A DNA stretch of 64,000 nt, taken from the NCBI RefSeq assembly GCF_023634805.2, contig NZ_CP106881.1:186001-250000 (forward strand), written 5' to 3'. Both the position numbers and the translations under genes were made by a program. The notes under the pieces were generated by a model, which searched no databases, had not been told where the DNA came from, and saw nothing but the letters and a program-made list of their open reading frames with translations. Origin of the DNA: Comamonas endophytica (GTDB lineage Bacteria > Pseudomonadota > Gammaproteobacteria > Burkholderiales > Burkholderiaceae_C). Positions 54,957-63,559 of the stretch are shown here, one piece after another (position 1 is the first letter of the stretch; the number at the start of each line of letters is the position of its first letter).

Positions 54957-55376
54957 TATTGTGGCGCTGAAAAGCAAATACATTTTTGCTCGCCTATTTG
55001 CTCCCACCCCTACCCCGCACGATACTTGGAATCCGCAGTTGCTCTTGTCTTTTGCAATGGGGTTCTATAGCTGATGGTATGAGCCCGCTTCCATGTAACA
55101 CCTTATCGACCGACGGCTTCTCTGAGGGTGCCTGGAGGAGGTTTTTGGCTTGTACTGGTCTCCCGCTCTCAAAGATGGACGTGGGCAGCTCATGCTCTGA
55201 AACGTCAATTGCACTAGGTTTGTCAACGTGGCAGCGGTGCTTTTTGGGGCGTTTAGTAAGTAGCTGAATGACCCAACGTACGTGAGGTCCAAAACTAGTA
55301 CCGCTAGAGGCCTACCCTATTGGCGTCTATGTGAATTACAGCGTATTGCCATGTATTAGGTTCATTTTCTTGCTTT
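54957..55376. other. Gene-free, less GC-rich stretch after the tRNA
   Basis: I find nothing recognisable here. Base composition drops to about half G+C against the GC-rich background, the open frames are short with unbiased third positions, and no inverted repeat or promoter stands out. It is probably decayed foreign DNA at the left end of the accessory segment. Confidence 0.6.
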
Positions 55377-55487
55377 CACAATGACTGCCACTGGCACAAG
55401 GAGTGTTGACATGAAGCAAAGACCGCGGATTTACTATACTGAAGCGCAGAAGGCCCTGATGTGAGATCGCTGGAAAGCCGGTATGCC
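55377..55487 (+). mobile_element. IS30-family remnant (left, 5' end of transposase only)
   Basis: It contains CACAATGACTGCC, AAGGAGTG and then a transposase start 'MKQRPRIYYTEAQKALM' followed by a TGA stop and 'DRWKAG'. This is nearly the same as the N-terminus of the IS30-type remnant near 59.6 kb, but in the opposite orientation. After ~25 codons the sequence changes abruptly into an IS1182-type transposase, so the IS30 copy was broken at or by that junction. Confidence 0.8.
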
Positions 55488-56781
55488 GGCAGTTCGTCGT
55501 GCTGTGCCAGCAACTGGACCTCTTCTCGGACGCAGTGGTAGCGATTGATGGTAGCAAGTTCAAGGCAGTCAACAGCAGCGACCGCAACTTCACGCAGGCC
55601 AAGCTCAAGCGTCGGATGGAGGAGATCGAGGCGAACATCAGTCGCTATCTGACGGAACTCGACACAGCTGACAGTCAGGAACCGGCGACAAAGCAAGCGC
55701 GCAGCGCTCGGCTGAACGACAAGATCGCGGCAATGAAATCGCAGATGGCGGCGCTCAAAGATATCGAAGCGAAGCTGGAAGCGACTGGCGAAACTCAGAT
55801 CTCACCGACCGATCCGGACGCCCGTTCCATGATGACGCGGGGCTCAGGTATCGTCGGCTACAACATGCAAACCGCAGTCGACGCCAAGCACCATCTGATC
55901 ATCGAGCATGAGGTCACCAATATCGGCAACGATCGCCATCAACTTTCGGGAATGGCAAAGAAAGCTTGCACTGCAATCGGGGCAAACTCGCTGACTGCGA
56001 TCGCTGATCAGGGCTACTTTAAGGGCGAGGAAATCCTGGCGTGCCACCAGGCCGGCATTACTGCGTTGGTGCCAGCAAAAAAACTTCTAACGCCAAGGCA
56101 GACGGGCGACTCGATCAAGCCGACTTCGTCTATGACCGGCAGAAAAATGAGTTTCGCTGTCCAGCTGGCCAGTCACTAATCTATCGTTTTACCAGCGTTG
56201 AAAAGGGACTGACGTATCACCGCTACTGGAGTTCGAACTGCAAGGGCTGCCCAATGAAGGACAAGTGCACACCAAGCCAAGCACGCCGGGTGACGCGCTG
56301 GGAGCACCAGGGCGTGCTCGACGAGATGCAGGTCCAGCTTGAACAGAGTCCCGATGCCATGCGCATTCGGCGTTGCTCGGGTGAACACCCGTTTGGGACC
56401 ATCAAATCGTGGATAGGGGCGACGCACTTCCTGACGAAGGGCCTGGAGCGCGTGAAGACCGAAATGAGCCTCCACGTGCTGGCTTATAACTTCAAACGGT
56501 TGATGACGTTGCTTGGTGTCGCCGGCATGGTGGAAGCGATCAGGGCGTATGCCCTTTTACTGGCCCTACAGCGCGTGTTTGGAGCAATTACCTTGCTGAC
56601 TCGGCCCGGAATCCTGATAAGTCGGCACTACTACCTGAGCTTAAAAGCCCCACAACGTGGATCGGCTTGTTCAGTTCTCCTGCAAGGATACGGCTTTGAG
56701 TTTTTACACGGCCTGGGCCAAAAGCAGACGTATTCGGACAAGAACGCCTTGCGAATTCTCCACCCGAGGTACCGCACTTGA
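55488..56781 (+). pseudogene. IS1182-family transposase, 5'-truncated and frameshifted
   Basis: Two overlapping frames make up one IS1182-type DDE transposase. Frame 1 starts inside the catalytic domain ('LCQQLDLFSDAVVAIDGSKF', first Asp) and continues with 'GYNMQTAVDAKHHLIIEHEV' (second Asp region). Frame 2 carries 'YHRYWSSNCKGCPMKDKCTP' and 'RIRRCSGEHPFGTIKSWIGA' (catalytic Glu) through 'VLAYNFKRLM'. The switch falls at a run of seven A residues near position 56079. The N-terminal ~120 residues expected for the family are missing at the junction with the IS30 remnant. No terminal inverted repeats are clear, so it is most likely inactive. Confidence 0.85.
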
Positions 56782-56903
56782 TACCGCACATGAGCGTCAG
56801 AGTGTGCAGAATAGTTCTCCACGGGATTCTTGAAAAGCCCGCGCTCGCGCCGCGAACGCGGGACTGCATGCTCGTCCGACTTGTCCGAGCGTTGCGGGAT
56901 TAG

Positions 56904-57491
56904 TTAGCGCCTGCGGCGGTTGCGCAGGGCCATAATTGCGCCCACTACTGCCGTGGCGATGAGCGCCTTGCGCACCAGACCGGCCGGGTTGTGGCGCAGT
57001 TCGGAGCGGATCCCCATTTCCGCGAGCACGTTGGGTACGTGGCCGTGCGCCAGGTCCTCGACGATGCCCTCGACCATGTTGACGCGGTCGGCGGCGACCA
57101 GCATCAGCCAGTGGCGCAGGTCGTTCTCCGGCAGCTTGTAGGCCAGGCGCCGGATGGCGCCTGACAGCCACTTCGGCGGCTCTGCCGTACCAAAGATCGG
57201 CGTGATGCCCGGCCGCTCCGGTGAGCAGAACACTTCGACGGTTTGCGCCTGCTGTACCGGCTGCCCCTCCGGCACGTGGATGAAGCGTGGCGGCGTGCGT
57301 TCCATCGGCACGGCCGGCCGATTCTTGCGGTCGAGATCCGCGCCCCAGCCGTTGATGAGCTGTAACTGTTCGCGGGGTGGACTATGCCGGTTTAGGTCGT
57401 GGTCCATCTGGCGCTCGTAGTCCACATGGCCGTGGTGGTGTGGGTCGTGCTGCTGCTCGGCGAGATCGCGGCGGGCTGTTTCGGTGTCCAT
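56904..57491 (-). CDS. Hypothetical protein with C-terminal membrane anchor, linked to the dehydrogenase gene
   Basis: A 195-aa protein I do not recognise. The N-terminal part is His- and Asp-rich and hydrophilic ('EQQHDPHHHGHVDYERQMDH'). A helical middle part ('RLAYKLPENDLRHWLMLVAA') follows, and it ends in a single membrane segment with a basic tail ('ALIATAVVGAIMALRNRRRR'), so it looks tail-anchored. It begins 10 bp after the stop of the dehydrogenase gene on the same strand, so they were probably cotranscribed. It lies inside the IS-bounded accessory segment. Confidence 0.65.
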   Translation of the reverse strand: MDTETARRDLAEQQHDPHHHGHVDYERQMDHDLNRHSPPREQLQLINGWGADLDRKNRPAVPMERTPPRFIHVPEGQPVQQAQTVEVFCSPERPGITPIFGTAEPPKWLSGAIRRLAYKLPENDLRHWLMLVAADRVNMVEGIVEDLAHGHVPNVLAEMGIRSELRHNPAGLVRKALIATAVVGAIMALRNRRRR

Positions 57492-57501
57492 GGCTGCTCC
57501 T

Positions 57502-58686
57502 TCAGTCAATGACGCTGGTCACCGTCGCGCGCGCCGAGCCTGCACGCGGTGGAATCAGCACGGTTTTGATGCAGTCGTCGTACTTGCTCGAGAAGATGTG
57601 GTACGCGTCCGAAACCTCCTCCAGCGGCACCCGGTGGGTGATAATCTCGCTCGGCTTCAGATGCCCCTGGCGGATATGCTCGATCAGGTGCGGCACATGG
57701 CGCTTGACGGAGGCTTGGTTCATGCGCATCGTAATGCCCTTGTTCAGCGCGTTGCCGATCGGCACGGCGTTGAAGGTCGGCCCGTAGACACCGACGATCG
57801 ACACGTTGCCGCCCTTGCGTACCGAGTTGATGGCCCAGAACAGCGCGGTGGCCGCGCCCGCCTGCAGCATGGTCCAGCGTCCGGTGATGGTCTGGGCCAG
57901 GCTGCCCGAGGCCTCGCAGCCGACGGCGTCGATGCACACGTCGGCGCCCAGCCAGTCCGTCATCTTCTTGATGTGCAGGGCGACGTCGCCCACTTCTCGG
58001 AAATTGATGACTTCACAGGGGGCGTAGCGCCGCACGAAGTCGAGCCGGTACTCTACATGGTCGACCACGATGACGCGGCCCGCGCCGAACAGCCAGGCCG
58101 ACCTGGCGGCGAAGATGCCGACCGGTCCGGCGCCGAACACCACGACGGTGTCGCCTTCCTTGATGTCGCCCATCTCGGCGGCCTGGTAGCCGGTCGGTAA
58201 CGCGTCCGTCAGCAGTACCGCATCCTCGTCTCCGATGTCGTCCGGGATCTTGTACGGTCCTACGTCGGCCATCGGCACGCGCACGTACTCGGCCTGGCCG
58301 CCGTCGTAGCCGCCGGCGGTGTGCGAGTAACCGTAGATGGCGCCCACCGCGGTCGCTTGGGGGTTGGTGTTGTGGCAGTTGCCGTACAGCTCGCGCTGGC
58401 AGATGAAACACGAACCGCAGAACAGGTTGAAGGGCACCAGCACGCGATCACCCGGCTTAATTGTTTCGACCGCCGAGCCGACCTACTCCACGATACCAAT
58501 GAACTCATGGCCGAAGGTGTGCCCGATGCGGGTGTCGGGCACCAGGCCGTGGTACAGGTGCAGATCGGAGCCGCAGATGCAGGCGCGTGTCACGCGGACG
58601 ATGGCGTCACCAGGGTGTTCGATGACGGGATCCGGTTTCTGCGACGCCCGGATCCGGTATGGTCCACGATAATTTGTGGCTAACAT
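57502..58686 (-). pseudogene. Zinc-dependent alcohol/formaldehyde dehydrogenase with an in-frame amber codon
   Basis: Reading through a single TAG at codon 68 gives a 394-codon zinc dehydrogenase (FDH-like MDR family). Before it are the catalytic-zinc ligands Cys38 and His60-Glu61 ('ACICGSDLHLY', 'TFGHEFIGIVE'). After it come 'VGSAVETIKPGDRVLVPFNL', the structural-zinc cysteines 'CGSCFICQRELYGNC' and the NAD motif 'VVVFGAGPVGIFAARSAWLF'. The frame is identical on both sides, so only one base need have changed (GAG to TAG is the simplest). AGGAGG sits 5 nt before the ATG. Without suppression or sequencing error, the product is a 67-residue fragment. Confidence 0.85.
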
Positions 58687-58799
58687 AGAACCTCCTCTCA
58701 GGAATGGCCCGCGCTCACGCAGATGCGACCGCCGCGCAGGAAGGGATTGACACCAGGGCTGGCGACAAGTGCGCGACTGGTGGGCAGCGACCTGCCTGG

Positions 58800-59060
58800 C
58801 TAGGTACCAGGATGCAGGACTACCTTGGTCCAACGGTGATCGCGCACGTCGCGCCCTACTTCTTGGACTACCCCCAGGTTTTCGTGGCCGAAGATGCGGC
58901 CCTGCTCGAAATCGGTGCGGCCCTCGTACATGTGGAGGTCGGAGCCGCAGATATTAGTGCAAGTAATCTTAACGATGGCGGCCGTTGAACGCTTGCTCTT
59001 GGGATCGGGCACGTCTTCGACCGCTACCTGGTTGGGACCTCGATAGACGACAGCTTTCAT
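58800..59060 (-). pseudogene. Truncated zinc alcohol dehydrogenase (N-terminal 75 residues)
   Basis: The first ~70 residues match a glutathione-independent formaldehyde dehydrogenase/zinc ADH: 'MKAVVYRGPNQVAVEDVPDP', Cys38 in 'NICGSDLHMYEGRTD' and 'IFGHENLGVVQEVGRDV'. It then loses the family (…RDHRWTKVVLHPGT) and stops at codon 87, so the NAD domain is gone. AGGAGT precedes the ATG. It stands 113 bp upstream of the amber-containing paralogue on the same strand; a deletion within a former two-gene array explains both. Confidence 0.85.
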
Positions 59061-59231
59061 GATCTACTCCTGTATTCCGTCAGGAGATAGCCCGCCCTAC
59101 CTGGCAAGGAGCAGCGCTGCATCCTGGCACGTCGTGACCGTTCGACTCAAAAACCATCGTAGGCGCGAACTACCAATGCACAATAGGACGGACCGTTATT
59201 TGGAAGTAGGACAGGTCTGGCCAACAGGCTC

Positions 59232-59682
59232 TTACAGAGGCGCGAAGTTCTTCAGGCGGACAGACATACCAAGGAGAGCAATCCTAGGTACGCTTTGGGC
59301 CGGGGATTCAACTGATCGACGCAATACATTCATCGACATCTCGGCAGGTGTCCGGTATCCCAGCGTTTTGCGTGGGCGGTGATTGAGCTGCCTGGCAATC
59401 GCATCCAGGCTGTCTTGTGAGTATCCAGACATGGTCAATGCCAACCGAGACCGATGCTTAGCTGCTGGCCGAATACCACCGGAGGCACTTAGGATGGTGT
59501 GAATCGAGGTGTACGGGCGGTCAAACATCTTGCCAATCTCGTGCAAGGCATCGCCAGCTTTCCAGCGAACCCACATGAGGGCCTTCTGAGCTTCAGTGTA
59601 GTAAATCCGCAGCCTTTCCTTCATGCCAACACTCCTTCTACCAGCGGCAGTCATTGTGTTGCATCAACTGGTTGAATCCACA
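59232..59682 (-). mobile_element. IS30-family remnant (right end) with internally deleted transposase
   Basis: A 130-codon frame starting with GAAGGAG + ATG joins the transposase N-terminus ('MKERLRIYYTEAQKALMWVR', 'IGKMFDRPYTSIHTILSASG') directly to the C-terminus ('LDAIARQLNHRPRKTLGYRT', 'PAEM'). About 200 residues with the DDE catalytic core are missing in frame. The outer end reads TGTTGCATCAACTGGTTGAA on the plus strand, matching IS30-type terminal repeats. With the left remnant it bounds the accessory segment in inverted orientation. Confidence 0.85.
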
Positions 59683-59852
59683 GCCGTACGGACGTTGCAT
59701 ACGCTGTAATGTAAAAGATCAGGGCCCGACCGCACGCTATGCTGAACAAGGCCCATATAGGTAACGATAAGCGCCGCTTATCACCACTTACAAACACCTT
59801 TTCGCAAGCCCACCGGCTTCCGGATAGAAGCCACTCATTCAGCCAAAGAAGA

Positions 59853-61115
59853 TCAGAGCAACATAAACGCCGCGACCGCCACCGCCGTCGGCCCCAATGC
59901 CCCCAGCAGCAGTCCTCCAGCTCCGACAGTCTCGTCCGCAAAACCTCCCTTGAGCAAAGCCACCCCTGCCGGATTGGGCGCATTGGCAATCACCGTGAGG
60001 CCGCCGCCGGCAACAGCACCCGCCACGAGCATGTATTTGGATTCGTCGGAGATGCCTTCGATCAGCGAGCCCAGGTAGGTCAGCGCGGCGTTGTCCGTAA
60101 TGGCGGTCAGGCCCACCGCGCCGATGAACAGCGTCAAAGGCTCCAGGCTGGCCACGATCGGCTGCAGCCACCATTGCTGCATTCCGCCCAGGACCACCAG
60201 GCCTGCCAGGAAGAAACCGACGAGCAAGGCCTCCTTGAGGATCAGCGGGCTTTGGTATCTTTCATAGGCCTGCGTGAAGCCCAGAAACATCAGGAACAGC
60301 CCCAGGAAAATGACTGGATGGTGCGCAAACAGCACCACGCCGGCCAGCAGCAGCAAATGCACCGCGACCACCGGCAGTGGAATGCGCGCGTGCTCCGGCC
60401 CTTCCTGGCGGCCCGGCGGCGTGGAGCGCAGGTGGTGCCGCAACAGGCAGGTCGCCACACTGGCGTTCGCAAGCACGGCGAGCGCGGCCTTCCAGCCGAA
60501 GGTCGACAGCATGAAGGCGCTGTCCCACTGCCAGGTGGCGGCCACCATCAACACCGGCGGCGCCGCGTAGGAAGTCAGCGTACCGCCTATGGAAACATTG
60601 ACGAAAAGCACGCCGATGGCCAAGTACTTGAGCCTCTCGGGCACCTGGGGGAGGAAGATCTGCGGCGCCAGCATCAAGGCGGCGATCGTCATGGCCGCCG
60701 GCTCGGTGATCAGCGATCCCAGCAAGGGGACCGCGGCCAATCCTAGCCAGGCAGCGGCGATGGGCGTGGACAGCGGCGCCAGGCGTGCGATGGCGTTCAC
60801 GGCCTGGATGACGGTGGCCAGCACGGGCCTGGATGCGGCAATCACCATCACGACGAACACGAACAGCGGCTCCGTGTAGTTCCGTGATTCCGCGTACTGC
60901 AATGCGGCGGTGCCGCCCGATGACAAGGCCATCAGGACGATCAGGACGATGGCCCAGAAGCCGAACACGACCTCGACTTCGCCCAGCAGGTGAAACAGGC
61001 CGGCGTGATGCGGATAGCGATGGGACAGGCGCTCGAATTGCTTGGCGGCGAAGGTATGCGCCAGGGCAATGGCAAGGATGGATGCAGCGATCCATTCAAA
61101 GGGCAGATCAAACAT
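59853..61115 (-). CDS. Putative Na+/H+ antiporter (Na_H_antiport_3-like)
   Basis: A 420-aa membrane protein with 10-12 hydrophobic segments. The start at MFDLPFEWIAA is followed by a His-rich cytoplasmic loop ('KQFERLSHRYPHHAGLFHLL'). Two conserved polar re-entrant-like motifs, 'GSLITEPAAMTIAALMLAPQ' and 'GLTAITDNAALTYLGSLIEG' (TEP and TDNA), resemble the antiparallel half-repeats of ion transporters. The pattern matches proteins annotated as putative Na+/H+ antiporters. It lies alone just outside the IS-bounded segment. The longer frame (82 extra codons) is not supported. Confidence 0.8.
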   Translation of the reverse strand: MFDLPFEWIAASILAIALAHTFAAKQFERLSHRYPHHAGLFHLLGEVEVVFGFWAIVLIVLMALSSGGTAALQYAESRNYTEPLFVFVVMVIAASRPVLATVIQAVNAIARLAPLSTPIAAAWLGLAAVPLLGSLITEPAAMTIAALMLAPQIFLPQVPERLKYLAIGVLFVNVSIGGTLTSYAAPPVLMVAATWQWDSAFMLSTFGWKAALAVLANASVATCLLRHHLRSTPPGRQEGPEHARIPLPVVAVHLLLLAGVVLFAHHPVIFLGLFLMFLGFTQAYERYQSPLILKEALLVGFFLAGLVVLGGMQQWWLQPIVASLEPLTLFIGAVGLTAITDNAALTYLGSLIEGISDESKYMLVAGAVAGGGLTVIANAPNPAGVALLKGGFADETVGAGGLLLGALGPTAVAVAAFMLL

Positions 61116-61376
61116 GTGGGTGGTCGTCAAAACGCAGCGAGGCGGCCCGACCTTCGCTACTGTCCTGATGCATCCTTGCGATACACCACCCGTCGAGCAT
61201 TCTAAACAGATCGAGCTTCGGCGGAGTGGATGACACCGGGCAGGAGCTGCCGCTTGCCGGGATTGGCTGACGGTCATCGAAGCTTCGATCCGATGGCAAC
61301 TACAAGGCCCGCCAGGGCATCCAGATCGAGGGCCAAAACGCGGATGCCATAATGAGGCCAACTCTTCGTCACTTCA

Positions 61377-61790
61377 ATGCGATACCTCTTCGCCGGCCTG
61401 ATGCTGGCTACCGTCTGTTTTCCCTCGATGGCAAAGGAATGGTTCGTTGTCTACGGCGACCCCCTGCAGTCGCAGAGTGACCTTATCGAGATCCGGCCAT
61501 CCTTTATCTCGACCGTCGATCTTCCCACGGTCGAGGTGCGCGTGTCGCGCAGTGTCGAGCGCAACGCCTACGGTGGCGGCAAGTACCGCTCGCACCATTC
61601 CATCGCGGTCATCGATTGCAGCAACCAGGCGGGCTGGTACACGCAGATGGATTTCTACGGCCTCCCCGTGTGGACAGGGCCGGTGACGCAGAGCCGATCG
61701 TTCAAGGTGGGCCACGCCCCCGTTGCCTTTGCCGAGATTCCCGGAGAGGCGGACCGCCTCGTGCGCGCTGCCTGCAAGCTGGTGAAGTGA
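61377..61790 (+). CDS. Small secreted protein, possibly surface-adhesin E-like
   Basis: A 137-aa protein with a signal peptide ('MRYLFAGLMLATVCFPSMAK', cleavage after SMA near residue 19). The mature ~115 residues are beta-rich with two Cys ('IAVIDCSNQAGWYTQMDFYG' and 'RAACKLVK') that may form a disulfide. 'YRSHHSIAVIDCSN' and the overall size recall the Haemophilus surface-adhesin protein E domain. It has its own promoter region of 260 bp after the antiporter start. Function is not established. Confidence 0.7.
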   Translation: MRYLFAGLMLATVCFPSMAKEWFVVYGDPLQSQSDLIEIRPSFISTVDLPTVEVRVSRSVERNAYGGGKYRSHHSIAVIDCSNQAGWYTQMDFYGLPVWTGPVTQSRSFKVGHAPVAFAEIPGEADRLVRAACKLVK

Positions 61791-61829
61791 CCGGGAAGGG
61801 CAGCCTCCCCGACAGCCCTGGATCAGCTC

Positions 61830-63179
61830 TCAGTTGTGGGCCTTGGGTGCCTCCACATCCCTCGCCGGCCCGGCCACCGTGGAGAGCATGTACAGCGCCA
61901 GCGTCTCGTACAGCGGCCGCGCCAGCATGCGCGACACCAGGCTGGCCAGCATGGCGGAGGCCATCAGGCTGAGCACCATGGCATGCCCGTCGACCATCTC
62001 CATGACGATGATGAATGCCGTGAGCGGCGCCTGCGTCACGGCCGCGAGGAAGGCGGCCATGCCCATGGCGATCAATGCCGGGGCGATGTCAGTGCCCATC
62101 AACTCGGCCACGTTGTGGCCGACGCCTGCGCCGATCGAGAGCGACGGCGCGAAGATCCCGCCCGGTATGCCGACCCATGCCGACAGCCAGGTGGCGATGA
62201 ACTTGAGCGTGACATAGAACTCGGGTACGTCGGCCTGGCCCACCAGCATGTGCTTGACGGCCTCCGAGCCCGCACCGAAGGTCGCGCCTCCGGTCGCCAT
62301 GCCGATCACGGCCACTGCCAGCGCGCCCGCGGCGGCGAAGCGGATGGGAAAGCGCGCGCGAAACCGGTTCAGGCGCTCGGGTGCGGCCGTCAGCGAGGCG
62401 GCCAGCAGCTTGGCGAACAGGCCGCCCAGCACGCCGCACACCAGCGTGACGACCAGCCCCGGAAGCAGCGCTTCCCACGACAGGCGCGGAACCTGAATGC
62501 GCCCGAAATAGCTCAGGTTGCCGAACACCGATACCCCCATCAGGCCGGCCAGCACGATGGCCGCGATGATCAAGCCGCTCGAACGCGACTCCAGCTTGCG
62601 CGACAGCTCCTCGATGGCAAAGACCACACCGGCGAGGGGAGCATTGAAAGCCGCCGCGATCCCCGCGGCACCGCCCGCCACCAGCAGCGCATGGCTGGTG
62701 ATCCCCGACTGCGGGCCCAGCCAGCGCCGGGCGCTGTGCATGACGCCGGCCGCCACCTGCACCGACGGCCCTTCCCGGCCGATCGACAGCCCCGCGGCAA
62801 AACCGGCCGTGGCCAGTGTCATCTTGGCAAAGGAAAGCCACAGGGACACGAAGCGGCCGCGCAGGGAGCTGTCGAGGGCGGGATCGAGCGCCACGACCAC
62901 CTGCGGGATGCCAGAGCCCGCGGCGCCCGGCGCCCAGCGCCGCGTGAGCCATACCGCGGCCGCGGTGACCGCGGGCATCCAGAAAAGCACCAGCCAGCCC
63001 CCCTGCCATTGGTAGATGTGCAGGAACAGCTCGAACGCGGCATCGGCCATCAGCGTGAAGGCCACCACGCACAGGCCGGCGGCGACCGCGAAGGTGAGCA
63101 CGATACCCCGGTCCAGCCAGCGCCTGCCGTCCTTGAGTTCTTTGTGGAGGTTCTGGAGGAAATCGGGTTCTTGATGCAT
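61830..63179 (-). CDS. ClC-family chloride channel or Cl-/H+ antiporter
   Basis: A 449-aa ClC protein with the three chloride-site motifs: 'AAGSGIPQVVVALD' (GSGIP), 'GLSIGREGPSVQVAAGV' (GREGP, whose Glu is the gate) and 'GIPGGIFAPSLSIGAGVGHN' (GxFxP). A Glu in 'GVVFAIEELSRKL' occupies the position of the internal proton Glu of E. coli ClcA, so Cl-/H+ exchange is likely. There is no CBS domain. The ATG was preferred to a TTG seven codons upstream. It converges with the small secreted-protein gene. Confidence 0.93.
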   Translation of the reverse strand: MHQEPDFLQNLHKELKDGRRWLDRGIVLTFAVAAGLCVVAFTLMADAAFELFLHIYQWQGGWLVLFWMPAVTAAAVWLTRRWAPGAAGSGIPQVVVALDPALDSSLRGRFVSLWLSFAKMTLATAGFAAGLSIGREGPSVQVAAGVMHSARRWLGPQSGITSHALLVAGGAAGIAAAFNAPLAGVVFAIEELSRKLESRSSGLIIAAIVLAGLMGVSVFGNLSYFGRIQVPRLSWEALLPGLVVTLVCGVLGGLFAKLLAASLTAAPERLNRFRARFPIRFAAAGALAVAVIGMATGGATFGAGSEAVKHMLVGQADVPEFYVTLKFIATWLSAWVGIPGGIFAPSLSIGAGVGHNVAELMGTDIAPALIAMGMAAFLAAVTQAPLTAFIIVMEMVDGHAMVLSLMASAMLASLVSRMLARPLYETLALYMLSTVAGPARDVEAPKAHN

Positions 63180-63508
63180 CAAGGTCCAGCCGCTGGCCAA
63201 AGCGCTTCATTCTGCACGAGACGGCGGATCGGCGCTGAGGAAGGCGCCAACGCGGTCATGGCCCGCTGCCCACCCTGGGTCGCATTGCGCGTTTTGGGGC
63301 AGGATGTACGCAAGGAAGTCATTTGTCCGCTTCACATTGCGGCAATGAATCAACGAAATCCTGTGGATGCGTCGTTGATGGTCAATGCGTGCAACCCTAT
63401 CGCGCTTCAGCGGCCCTGGCATCGAGGACGATTTGGTGAAGCGGCGGCGACCTGTCCGCTCCGGCCGCGTGATCCCGGGCCGATACCTGCATGTTCCCAC
63501 CCGCCCAA
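63180..63508. other. Intergenic region upstream of the ClC gene
   Basis: No coding frame here has convincing codon bias or family similarity and I see no regulatory palindrome. It must contain the ClC gene promoter on the minus strand. The right edge meets the terminator of the GH3 gene. Confidence 0.5.
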
Positions 63509-63543
63509 CAAAAAGCCGCCCCCACATCGCAGGGGCGGCTTCG
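63509..63543 (-). terminator. Rho-independent terminator of the GH3 gene
   Basis: On the minus strand, AAGCCGCCCC and GGGGCGGCTT form a 10-bp stem with a ~9-nt loop, followed by TTTTTGTT. It lies 16 bp beyond the beta-glucosidase stop. Confidence 0.92.
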
Positions 63544-63559
63544 AATCAAGCCCGCGCAA

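Noticed and set aside
54986..55292. Short frames on both strands right after tRNA-Pro
   Set aside because: Unbiased codon use, no start signals and no recognisable motif; best treated as decayed non-coding DNA.
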